Of a stretch of 64,000 nt of DNA, positions 17,470-29,254 are shown piece by piece (positions within the stretch are counted from its first letter, which is position 1; the number at the start of each line of letters is the position of its first letter). The notes under the pieces were generated by a model. That model was not told the origin of the DNA, searched no databases, and was given only the letters and a program-made list of their open reading frames with translations. Both the position numbers and the translations under genes were made by a program. This stretch comes from Dysidea avara (lineage: Eukaryota; Porifera; Demospongiae; Dictyoceratida; Dysideidae), in contig NC_089281.1 in the NCBI RefSeq assembly GCF_963678975.1, positions 29,786,559 through 29,850,558 of the forward strand, in the 5' to 3' direction.

Positions 17470-20400
17470 TTAAGGTGCATAAGGTGGTGGTGGGCTTAGT
17501 TGTTCATAGTCACTGAAGTCAGTTTCTGTCTCGGTAGTTTCACTGGCTTCTGCTGTGGAGTTCAGTCTATTGTAGATTCCTGTGTACTCAGCCGAGTTAG
17601 CAAACAATTGTCGCTGGTGTATCCGCCGTCGTTCAGCCAGTGTGCGTGCACGCAGCAGATTAAGTGATGCAGCGAGTAGGATCAGCAAACCAGAGCCCAT
17701 GGCCATGTAGTAAGCATAACCAAACTTGATGGTGACGTGATCATTGTTACCACACTGTGTTTGTGCATTACGATGATTAGGTAGTAGCTCCGTCACCCAC
17801 ACCCACAAGCCACCAATCAACACAATGCACAACACTACATGAACAACAACAACAGATAATGCCATTAGTATCAAGGGTTATAGCTATTATACAGTACAAA
17901 CACTCAATAAACCCACAAGTTTGGTATAGTTGAATTAGGTGAAAAATTGCATCATGATTAGAAGTGTATTTTAAGTACTGGTATTGGAAGTATTGATAAA
18001 AAGTGGTATCGGTACACCTCTAATGACAATATGTGACCAGCTGAGCAAAAGTTCAACTAGTTGTATTTTTAGCCCTAATTATCATATGTACATAGAAAAG
18101 TCCTACACTATCACAATGGACAAGATTTATATGGTTACACACATCCCCTGTTCTTACCACTACTAATTTTATGCTGATGTCGTCACATAATACTGTATTT
18201 ACTTGGTTAAATCATAGATACAATATACTTTACAGGATTGGAAACGGAAGTAACGCACGTGACATCTCTGTACAAATTCCCAATGTGACATAACGAGCTC
18301 GAAAAATATCCGTGTTTCACTTGTGCTAGTTAGTTGCCATAGATACTGTCCATAGTTACGAGCTCGAGATTATTTCTAATGGCTTTATTTACCAACTATT
18401 AGCAATTTGTCTGCTTTTAACTTGACAATTGGTTAGCCTAGCCTTGTACACAATAACAGGAATGCGTAGGCTGTTGTTTGTAATAAACAAGCCACCAGTA
18501 TGTCAAGAGGTAAGCGAATTATGTTATGGCCACACCATCTCATTTTTGTAAACTTTTCACAGATTCTCTGTGTTGGGAAGCAGCTTAGCTAGTTTTGTTT
18601 TGAAATCTATATCAAGTGTGTAGTGTAATAGGCAACTTGGATTTATTGTATCAATTGTCATATTGTATAACATTACTGCTTACCACTTACACTTGTGGAC
18701 TTTTAGTAGGCCCATGACCAATCCTAGATATCAATTTACCATACCATCAACTACTACCACACTTGGGGGGTGTAAAGTGTGTGTTGGATTACTCTGAAAC
18801 CAAAGCTGTATGGCACGGGGATGAAAGACAAAATCTTCTAATAAGACACAAAATTTTGAAGAAATCCAAGCCACATGATTAGACATCCATCAAAGAACAC
18901 CAAATGACAGTGTACTGATGACCAACAAGCAAGAGCTCAAAATGCACTACCAAATTATGTTTAAAAAGTACGTGTACTTTCAAAAGAAGTGACATAAACA
19001 CTTATAGCTACATCGCACACGTAATTCATAATCAACGTACATATTACACTGTACAGTTAAAATATTCAAAGTGTATGGTTTCTTTGTTAGTTAGTGTGAG
19101 AGATTTCCGACTTAACACATTCTGGCTGTACTGGTGGGGCTACCTTTAGCCAACTCTGTAGCAATGGTGAATAGCTTGTGCATACTGGGACCAATCAATC
19201 ATGTTTATCCACTTTGTAGTATAATACCACGTAAAGTACTAAAGCTTCCATTCAGGCCTCCTGCAAATCTATGAAATCATAGAATGACCTTGACTGGGAT
19301 TTGAAGAATATGGCCCAGTGGACCAAGTGTTCTATTAGCTAGTTGCAGACACACTTGCAGTACAGTATGGTATGGAATACATCTAAGGTCCGTTCTTTCA
19401 AATATACGACTCAGTAGCTACAAGGTCACGGGTCGCTGAAATCAGTCACTAAACAAAAACTGGATAATCACTAATGTCCAATGTGCCACTACCGAAAATT
19501 TGCCGAAATATGCTCTTGCAAACTCTTCAAACTTTTGTTATTGTCCTGGAAGACTTACTGCTTCATCCTGAAGTAAGTTAGCAACGAACAGATAAACTAC
19601 GGACACACCTGCTCGCCATCACCGTCCTTAGTAACCGCATGATGACGTAAACCGAAACATGGATGTTTTAGTGCGCGAGTTCCATTTCCAATCCCTCTGT
19701 GTTTAGTATATCTATGGTTAAATGCCATGGCTACTATTAGCCATGTGTTAAAAATCGATGCAGCTACTATTCAAAGGTGACCACTATTCTAGGGCAGTGT
19801 TTATAGGATAAGTAGTGGCAACTAGTATAGCAAAAAAAAAAAAATTACAAGAAGAGAATGTATGTACTTGGGTCATGTTTACTAGCACATACACTAAAGG
19901 AAACAGCTGATGAGTGGTATGGCCTCTTAATAGAAAGACTCTTGCTCTTATTCAATAATACTACAGGATAGTTTACTTGCCTAACCCAAGGGTAAGCAGC
20001 TAACTTGGATTCAAATAATAGCCACAGCGTTATGTTCTAAGGGCACAGTGTGGCCACTATTCAAATGCAGTGACTATTTAAGGTGTGGCATTTAACCAAG
20101 GAAATATAGTACTGGACTGGTGGACTCATAAGTACATTTTTAGACAATTGCTTATAGTATATATCAGTTCTGTTAACTTTACCCAGCTGCAGCTGTGTAT
20201 CAACTACCAATGGATAAATAATGAGATAAATAAACTTCGGTTAGTTAATTTTGCTGACCTGGATGCTATGTTACTACAAACTAAAGTTGAGTGGATCAAA
20301 AGTAGCAACACAGAAAGGTCACCTACATCTAATCTAGTGGACATTTAATCCTTACTTCAGTCATATATTCAAACCATCCTGATGACAGCTAAACAATTTC

Positions 20401-23113
20401 AGAACTCTGTGTAAAGGGTTACTCCACCATGAATTAGCCTTATCTAACTACAAACTGTTTTATATGCACCTGATGTAGCCCATGGGAAATATATGTCATG
20501 CATGCTCTAGTCCCTTTAGGATTGGGTTAAAATTGCTTCATTCTCATGATGCCTGTTTTCCAAGGGGGTGGGGATGCCCCTAGATAAAGCATACACACAT
20601 TCACTTATCCTATTCAACCCCCCTCCCCCACCTGGTAGTGGAAAACCCTGATTTTCCCCCACTGGGTTGGAGTTCTTAAAAAAATCAAAAATTTGCATGA
20701 TAGCAAGAAATATATAGCACATGTAAATTTGACTAACTCCTTTCTTTGATCTGTTACCAAACAAAATTCTGTGCAGGCTAGTACTGCAAGCTTTGCTACC
20801 GGATAGATATACAACTCCTAATAGGGATTGGAAACGGCGTCACGCGCCAGAAATAGGCTTGTTCCGAATGTTACAGGTGGTTTCTGTAATTTGCATTGTA
20901 TACCAATTTAATTGGCCCGTAATGAAATTTTAAAGGTTTAGCCAGAGTGATTTAGAACCTAAGAGTGAAGTGTACTACCATCCTACTAGCTTTGTTCCAT
21001 AGCTTTGGCATTAGATTAAAGCTTGAAAGACAAACAGTTACGCTAGACAGCAGCTGTGCAGAGTTAGGAGTACAGAAACACGATGGTGCAACAAGTTGTA
21101 ACCAAGAAAATACACAACGTTTAAACTAGAGGTGTGGCTTACAAACCATACTGTTCAATTCTAGTGACCAAAGGGGTTCTAAAAGCCACACATCGTCGAT
21201 ACCAGAAGGTGTACACAGCTGCTACAGGAACAGAAATGTACCTTGGTGTAGAAGCGATACCAAAAAGGCATGATATGACGAGTTTCTTCTGTGGGAAAGG
21301 CCAGTCAATGACATCCACCAAAGCAACTTGTATCGCTCAACCTTAGAGAACTTTCATATTCTACTAAGCCTACACTGATAGTCTACAGTAAGGAGAAATG
21401 TTAGTCTTTTCGCGTTCTTCAAAGCGGTAACAAGCGAAATGTGCCTCATATCTAACCAGTGACATCAATTGTACAGGTAGTATACTGGGCACGTGACGCC
21501 ATTTCCCCAATCCCTATTAAGAGTTGTATATCTATGGTATAATCGCCAAATTTGGTAGAGGCATTTCTTTAGTCTGTTCACCAAAATAGTGCAACACATG
21601 TACAAACCACATTTTCACTCATGGTAACGAATTGGACAACCACACCACTTTGTCAGCCAACTATCCACTAGATGATATACATAGAAGGTACACATGTAGC
21701 TTGTGTGAGGAGCATAGCACAAGCCAGAAGATTAGCAAAATAGCCACCAGTCTGTCATAGACACCATTTAATCAACACACTGAAAAAGCACCATTGGTGG
21801 CCCATTAAACCTTATGCCAATTTTTATAATATACCTGATCTCTTCTATTCTTTTATCAGGGCCGGTGTAAGCACTACAGCCACTACAGCCACTGCCGTAG
21901 CAGATTTTCACAGCCCAAGCCAGTCATGTGAGCGCATGCCTAGCTAAGTTAATATAGCTATACACTAATAAGGTAGCTCCGTACGTCGTCATGACATACA
22001 CTAATTTATATGTTTCTAGACAGACACTGCCATTCTAACCTTTAATGCAGTATAAGGATGTGCAACCAACTTCACGTTACCACTTGCTTATCCTCTATTA
22101 TATTCGTACGTCTAATGATTGAAGCACGTGATGACCAGTGAGGTGGACGTTCTTCCAGCTCTGCTGAAAGGTAGGTTATTATTATTATTATTGGAGGTAC
22201 AGGTAGAAGGCAAAGCCTGTAAAAACTTGATCATTTCTATCAACGAAATTAGACTTTACAACATATAGAAAGGTAGTGTGACAGCTAGGGAAGTTACACA
22301 AGTCAGTGTATGTATGAAGCAATATCTTAAAATCAACTCTTGTAAAGTGCTAAAGTTGCTTCAGAATGTGGTTTACAAACACTAAAATTCAAAATTTTCC
22401 TGGGGGGGCATGCCCCCAGACCCCCCTATAGGGCCAGAGTGCTTCGCGGCACAGTCACTCGTTGTGCTTTGCGGCACAGTCACTCATTGTGCTTTGCACA
22501 CTCATCACAATCCCTGAATCAAAACTTGGCTTGATGCCTGACCAGCCACTAAGAGCTTCCATCGGCCCTGTTTATACAAAGAAAAGTATCTCACAGTACA
22601 GGCATAGAGTAGGAGTTTACATTACAGCACAACTATTAACTCACATGACACAACGTTAAACACAGAGTAATGACGGAGAAATTCCAGCTTCTCCCTGGGG
22701 AACCCAGCACTGATGACCATAGCAACAAGTGAAGTGATGATGGTTAGTGAACTAATACTGAGCACACATGACACTATTATCTGTTGTGACACTGAGTAAT
22801 ACTTGGTGACTACAAGAGGGGGACAAGAGAAATACTTTCAACTATATAGTACGACTATTGACTTACGTCCATAAGTGGCCTTTTGTTCACCATTCCTAAC
22901 TTCTTCTTCCACAGAGAGAAGACCATAGGTATAGTCGCAACTATCTCCCTTGCCAGTGGCCCATCCTCGTAATCCCAGTGACACAGACAACAAAACTATG
23001 GCGGCTAACGTTGACATTAGCGAGATGATGTGTACCTCTCGCCTCAGCGCAGTTGGTTGGTATAGATCGGGCGGTCTTCTCCTTACTGATAGCGGAACAC
23101 TTAGTCGTACCAT
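17470..23113 (-). CDS. TMEM127: Transmembrane protein 127
   Basis: Endosome/lysosome membrane protein that dampens mTORC1 and restrains RET signalling in vertebrates (family knowledge). Three exons: 23113-22867, 22809-22645, 17834-17470; phases 1 and 1, total about 258 aa (human 238). Four hydrophobic stretches are visible: VHIISLMSTLAAIVLLSVSL, QIIVSCVLSISSLTIITSLV, a helix around LLCIVLIGGLWVWV, and YYMAMGSGLLILLAASLNLL. The end DYEQLSPPPPYAP matches the vertebrate tail and preserves a PPPY motif, a ligand for NEDD4-type WW domains. The exon 2 donor was placed at TCAT|GTGAGT because it restores phase with exon 3. An upstream in-frame ATG at 23260 would overlap the FAM184 5' region, so 23113 is preferred. 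Confidence 0.82.
18215..19714. mobile_element. Inverted-repeat element A in TMEM127 intron 2
   Basis: The ends are imperfect inverted repeats of about 45 bp: tagatacaatatactttaca then ggattggaaacgg on the left, and ttccaatccctctgtg then tatatcta on the right. Length is 1.5 kb with no recognisable transposase, so it is non-autonomous. Ends with TA/TA suggest a Tc1/mariner-like insertion (inference). The termini resemble those of the element at 20804-21534. Confidence 0.65.
20804..21534. mobile_element. Inverted-repeat element B in TMEM127 intron 2
   Basis: 731 bp with nearly perfect terminal inverted repeats of about 40 bp: tagatatacaactcctaata then gggattggaaacggcgtcac, mirrored at 21490-21534. 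No transposase ORF. The termini are a better-preserved version of those of the element at 18215-19714, so the two belong to one family. Confidence 0.8.
22400..22502. repeat. GC-rich palindrome plus short tandem repeat
   Basis: gggggggcatgcccccagac is followed by two to three copies of a 27 bp unit containing gtgctttgcggcacagtcac. It stands out from AT-rich surroundings and is probably a repeat-element end. Confidence 0.6.
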
Positions 23114-23290
23114 GTCTCCAACAATATGAACACAAAATATCCACGGAATAAATCGAGCAGGAATAAATTCCTCACGGACTTTATTAACGCACGTGACTGT
23201 GCATGATCCTAAGCGCACGGCGCCTATACTTGTTGCCTGTGGTGGTTGCCGTGGAAACAACCCCCTTGGGTACAGGTAAACAAAAACAAG
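23114..23290. promoter_or_regulatory. Bidirectional promoter interval, TMEM127 / FAM184
   Basis: The 177 bp between the divergent starts at 23113 and 23291. It contains gcacgtgac (23192) and a GC-richer stretch with cgcacggcgcc; no TATA box was seen. Promoter role inferred. Confidence 0.5.
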
Positions 23291-26200
23291 ATGGCGGCAA
23301 CCAGGACTAAACTAGCAGCTAGCAGCGCTTCATTCGCTAACTTAGAGAAAGATTACATCCCGCAGGAGTATCACTCAAGAATACTGAAGAAGTTGGCACA
23401 GCTCACCAAGGTGATATATTCCCTAAACACGAAAAATGACCAACATGATGAATTCATCGAACAACTTCGTCAAGTACACATCAAAGAGATAGAAGGCATG
23501 AAGGTCGAGAATAGTAACAGGTTGAAACAGTTAGAAGAGTCACACAAGAGAGAGGTGGAGCTGGCACAAAATAGGATCAGTGTGTTACAGACTGAGTTAG
23601 CTACACTGGAGCTTGAGAAGTCTTCCCTGGAGTCTAAACTCCATACGGGAGAAGACAGGGTCCAAGCATTAATTAGTGAACATTCAGTGAAAGTGAAAAA
23701 TATAGCGTCTCAACTGGAAAGTGCAGAAAGTGAAGCTAGAAAACAGCACACTGAATTAGAAAATCTCAAACAAACTCTTAATGCTCAACTGTCAAAGGAA
23801 AAGACAATGAAACAACAACATGATGAAGATATGAAGCAACTGAGGAAAGAAAAGCTTGAGCTACAGAACAAGTTAGAGCAAAGCGATGTTAAACATGAAG
23901 AAGAAATCATGGCAATGGCTACCGAGCAAGCACAACTACAACAAGATTTACTGAATATGAAACAAGAATATATTTCTGAGAGAGAAGAAACAATCCATCA
24001 TCAGCAAGAAAAATGGAGGGAACAAGAGAAAAGATTAAAGTCCGAACACCATGAGATGGAAGAAACATTGAAATCTCAAATATCTTCACTGTCAGCTGAG
24101 CTACGGGTAGCCAAAGACAATCTTGCACTATCAGAAGGTAAAATACGTGAACTTCAGTTAACACTGGACAAGACTAAGGAACGATTAAGTATGACTGAAT
24201 CCAAAATGGTGGACATGAGTAGTGAGAAGGGAGGTCTCAATGATGTGGTAGGGAAACTCCAACTAGAACTAGACATTGCTAACAGTCAGTATGATCAACA
24301 AATGAAGGAGTTGAAAACATTATCTGGTAAGTTTACTAACTCTTGTCCAGTGTTTGTGTGAACTGTGTCACTGTTTGTGTATGTAGGAAACCTGGGGAAG
24401 CTTGAGGCTTTACGTGTTGCTAATCAAGGCACAATAAAAGAGTTGAAAATTGAAGTAGCTTCCTTAAAAGAGAAGGTTAGGTGGCTTGAAACTGAAAGGG
24501 AAGAGATAAAGAACTCGAGTGTGTCAGCACATGAACAACAAGCAAGAAGTATCCAATCTTTAGAAAAGGTAGTTGACTTGTTTATTATGACTAATCTAGT
24601 TGTTGCTTTATTCATTAGGAGTTGGAGAAACTTTCAAAGGAAAAACAACAATTACATTCACAATATGCACTGGAGATTGAGGCTGCTTATGCACAGTGTA
24701 GCCAGCAGGAAACAGCACTGATAAATGAACACAAGAAAGTCCTTCAATCATCTGAAGAGCTTCACCAACAAAAACTCAAAGAAGCAAAGGTATCCAAGTG
24801 CTGTTGTACATATTAATTATTGGTTAAATTAGGAGGAGACTAAAAAACAACTTGAATTGTTACGTAAAGAAATGGAGTCGATGTCAGAGACCAAAGTGTC
24901 AGACATATCTAGTACACACAAGACACAGTTGTCACAGATGGAGGACAGACTTGAGAAAACACAAAGTGAACTACACTCTGCTGAGTGTGAGGTGAAGAGA
25001 CTACAGAAACTAATGGAGGAAAACAAGAAGGGATTAGGTAGTGCTTCTAGTCACATTAAACTTCTCCAGAATGATTTAAAATCTGCTGAACAAACTGTAG
25101 TACAGTTAAAACAGGAATTGGAAAAGAGCACAACGAAATATCAAGAAATTCAGGTATGGTTATAATTATTTGTAAGGTGAATCCACTTTCTAATTTTAGT
25201 CCCAGTTTGTCACTGTACAACAACAACATTCTTGTTGTTCTAAAAGGGCACAAGAGATGGTTGAAGCTGCCAAAGTGACTTTGACAGCAGAGCTTGATAA
25301 AACTTGGAGTGAACGTTTAAAGAACATGTCATCTTCATTAAGAGCTGAACTAGAAAAACGGCACAAGGAAACTTCAGATTCTGCACTGGCAGAATTGTCA
25401 GCTCTCAAGGATAATGTATTGAAAGATGAGAGTGAGAAATGGAAGCACCAGAAATCACAATTACTTTCACAGGTATGAAACACTCTAATACAGCATACAC
25501 ACTACAGTGCAGCATATTTTCCATTTTTCAGGTATCAATTCTTGAAAGACAGCTTAAGGAAGCAACAGAATCATCAAAGGTGTCCTTGTCAGAGAAAGAA
25601 CACTCATTTTTAACTGAGAAACAACTGTTAATCAAAGAGCTAGAAGTAGAGAAGAGAAATTCAGAGAAAGCAAGAGAAGTGTTAGTTTATACTCATGCCA
25701 AGCAACTAGCTAATCAAGAAAGTGAACACAATAAACAACTCAAGGTTTGTACATTTGTTGTTAAAATTTGTTATTCATTTTAACAATAGTCTTTAGAAGC
25801 TACATTAAACGCAGCACATCACGATGAACTAAAATCATTAAAATTAGCTACAAAGTTAGCTACAGACTCACTGAAAACAGAGCTACTCAAGCAGACACAA
25901 AATGACTTACAGTCACTAAAAGAAAAGCATCAAAATGAACTAGGTACTGCAGTGATACAGTGGAACCGCTTTATAACAGGACCTACTGGTTTTGATATTG
26001 TTATATAAGGAGGTTGTCCTGTTGGTATTGACAGAAAATGTATAGAGAGGTTAAATGTGCCATGTCCTTTACTCAGATGGTCTTTTAAGAGAAGTTCCAC
26101 TGTATATGTGTATAGTGCATACTACTGTGCAATTTATAGCACACAGAATTAAAGAAGCTAATGAAAATCATGCCAGTGCCTTGGATACACTAAAGATAGA

Positions 26201-29170
26201 TCACTCCAAAGAGATTGTAGGATATCAAAAGAGTGTACAGGATCTCACTGGACAGAAAGATAAAGAAGTAAGAAATGGGTTGTATGTATTCACTGACATG
26301 ATACACTAGATACACTTGCACACAACAACTTGCATATCCAGACACTCTCCTTAATTAAACTGGTATTGAAATCATACCTCCTTGATAATCAGGAGATTTT
26401 CATTGATGGATCCAGGATGGGGTATTTAGAACCCTCACTTAATTCAAAGCTTCCAAGCTATATAGTTCATGCTATGCATAGCCTGTACAAGGAACACCTG
26501 TTACAGTACCAAACTGCAACAGTTTCATTGATGTTCTAATAGAGCATTCAAGACCAATACCATAAGTGTTTGAATAAGAATCATGTACACAGAGATAAAT
26601 CATAACAGCATTGGTATGTACCGTATATAGCCTAAATATTTCAAGGGGGAATATTTTCAAGGTTGAACCATATTTTTATAAAAGTTTCAAGGATTTATGA
26701 GCAAACCCAGGGGAAAAATTTACTGATTTATTTATTTTTTTTTTGAGGTTTTAAAAGAAAGAGTAAAGATTTTACAGTGGAACCTCTATTATGGACATTT
26801 TGGGACCCAGAATTTTTGGCCGCTTTAGAGGTTTTCCTGTAATATAGAGGTTTTCCTCTTTCAGAGATAAAAAGGTATTAACCAGACTTGTTAGGACCAA
26901 AATTTTTGTTCTTATTATGGAAGTGTTTTCTATTGTGTCCTTATTTGGAGAGTTTGTTAAGAGAGGTTCCACTGTATCTGTGAAATATTTAGACCAGCAT
27001 ATATGACATATCGCCCCCAAAATATTCAGGCTATATGGTACGCTACACACTGAAAGGCTACCCAGATCCAATATTAATAATTTATCACCATAAAATTACC
27101 CCTGACCACCTACATCTTATGTTTACTCACTGTCAGCTACTCAATCTGCCCCTTACTGGTTGTTAGTGTCTATATCATGTTCCACTGTACTCATACACAT
27201 CTGCTAAAAAGGTTCCCATACCCATATTAGGTGAAGGATTGTATGAGTAAGATCTCCATGTTGGAGGGTAAAGTTCAAGACCAGGCAGCAGAGATCAAAC
27301 AGAGTAACATCACCACATCAGAACTAAAGAGAGCTGTGAAGGACCTCAATAAAGAAATGGAGCTGAAAGTGCAGCAAATTTTAACCATTCGAAGAGAATC
27401 AACAGCTCAGTTGCAGTGAGTTCTAAAATATAGCAAGCAATATGTTGTCAAAAAGCAGAATCTGGTTAACAAGCTATACATGCTTCTGGTGAAAGCTATT
27501 TTCTATTCATAGAAAATCGTAATAATTATTACCTTTGATGTCTGAGGGTACTAAATCCAATAGAAACCTGTGGCGGGGTTACTAAATAGTAACCTGTGGT
27601 CTCGCTGGTGGGTGTTTACTACATTCATCAAACGAAAATTGGCAAAGCCAAAAATAAAATGTCCTTACTGTTAGCTTACTTTCTGGACAAGACAGGCATC
27701 ATTAGCGTTCAGATCATCTAGGGATTCAATACACCAATATCCAGCACGGTGTGGCACTGACACAGCAAACTCAAAGGATAAATCTCAATACTACCACCCA
27801 CAGTTTGCTTCTTAATAGCTTACTTTCTGGACAAGACAAGCGTTTCATTTCTGGTGAAACGTCGAGTCACGATTCATAAGGTGAGATCGAAAAAAACTAC
27901 TTGACAACAAACATTTTGAACAACCTAGGTGAGTAACTTCTGATAAATGGCTTTAAATCGTCTGCTTTTTCGTCTACTTCCAATACATTCATGCAATTAT
28001 GCAACTCGTCAATTCTGATTGGCCAGTCAATATTTTGGCTGGATAGCACTTCTGGGCCCAAGAAACTCAAGCATTGTCACCAGACGGTATTTGCGCATTA
28101 GCGCAAACCCGACTGGGTACGAGACTACATTCTAACTAACAAACTTTGAAGATAATAGACAAATAGTTTAGAATTTGTGTGGATTGTAATATTTTAAAAC
28201 TCATATTACATTCCTTAGTTTCCCTTGCTCCCTGCCTTCTCCAGGCACACACATGCACGCACGCACGCACGCACGCACAAATTTATGTCTGTATGATTGC
28301 ATTTTGTGTGCTGTGTTAGATTGTATGTTCTAATAGAGAGTTAGCAAAATTAGTATGTACATAACATTTTGTGTAAACCATACAATTTTTAATGTAGAAC
28401 TATGCTGGCTATGGGACATCCATTATGCAATTTGTATGTAAGTTATGTACTGATTCTCCTCCCATAGACATCGTGAACAAGAGCTGCTAAAGGCTCACAA
28501 GGTAGAGCTGAAATCATCTTCCTCCTACTACGAACACAAGATCCAACTATTACTAGCAGACTTTAACAAGGCCAAAGATATTCTTAACACAGAGCTCACC
28601 ATCTCAAAAGAAAGGTACTTAATCAAGGCATGATTTATCTGCAGTGCTTACCTGATTCATGTTGTAGGTTAGAAGATATGAAGCGCAGATACCAGAACCG
28701 AGAATCAAGACCAGAAGACTTGGAGCAAATCAGATACTGGAAGAACATAGGTAGTGAACAAGAAGCAGAATTGTCACAACTAATGGTGGGTAACCATCAC
28801 AAGCCAGCACAACAGTTAAGTTGTTGTGGTTATGTAGAGTGAGAAACGGTTTTACCAGCTGGAGTTGGTGAATCGTGAGCAAAACTACAACAAAGTCTTC
28901 AATGCCAACCCTACCATAGGAGTGTTAGACCCATTACAAACCAAGGTAGACATGATACACGTTGTAAACTGTATCTTAAGTTTATTTACGTAGAAAAAGC
29001 ATACTAAAGTGGTAGATATTTCTGGTATGGCAACATCCAGTGCTCCATCCCTGGTTACTCCAGTACACCCCAGCCCGCCGGTCAGACCCCTGGAGTCACC
29101 TTATGCAAATCACAGGAGTGGTATTAGGAAGAAAGAAAAGGCAGTTGCTTCAAGACAAGTATTGTTATAA
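23291..29170 (+). CDS. FAM184A: FAM184-family coiled-coil protein
   Basis: Long coiled-coil protein of poorly known function. Thirteen exons: 23291-24326, 24387-24568, 24619-24789, 24833-25153, 25200-25472, 25532-25744, 25790-25943, 26140-26267, 27231-27415, 28468-28614, 28668-28785, 28838-28945, 28994-29170; all phases fit, about 1070 aa. The N-terminal block KKLAQLTKVIYSLNTKNDQH and the C-terminal RYQNRESRPEDLEQIRY plus FYQLELVNREQNYNKVFNAN are the family's two conserved ends. In between lies heptad-rich Glu/Lys/Gln/Leu sequence. The start MAATRTK was chosen over an in-frame ATG at 23246 by position after the divergent promoter. Animals carry A and B paralogues; this could be the single ancestral gene. 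Confidence 0.9.
25956..26104. mobile_element. MITE copy, pogo-like ends, FAM184 intron 7
   Basis: TA followed by cagtggaacc at the left end and ggttccactg-type sequence before TA at the right. It fills most of a 196 bp intron. The ends match the copy at 26773-26976. Confidence 0.6.
26773..26976. mobile_element. MITE, about 204 bp, TA-flanked, FAM184 intron 8
   Basis: The terminal inverted repeat tacagtggaacctct pairs with agaggttccactgta, and flanking TA dinucleotides fit a Tc1/mariner-pogo target duplication. The interior (ttgggacccagaattttt, gttcttattatggaagtgtt) is shared with 39957-40149. Confidence 0.82.
27520..28140. other. FAM184 intron 9 repeat-derived sequence
   Basis: A roughly 600 bp non-coding block. 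It contains two copies of tagcttactttctggacaag (near 27675 and 27816) and ends in gcgcaaacccgactgggtac. Probably a degraded repeat element; no ORF. Confidence 0.4.
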
Positions 29171-29254
29171 AATTTCTTAAAATCTACGTATGACGTAGCA
29201 ATTTTATGAATAAATACGTATGCGCATGCGCAAATTTTATCAGCAGCTGGAAAA

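Noticed and set aside
18440-18520. Possible small plus-strand exon ending in a GTAAGC donor
   Set aside because: Lies inside an inverted-repeat element in TMEM127 intron 2, with no partner exon or recognisable protein.
21134-21346. 70-residue ORF inside element B
   Set aside because: No similarity to a transposase or other known protein and no splice context.
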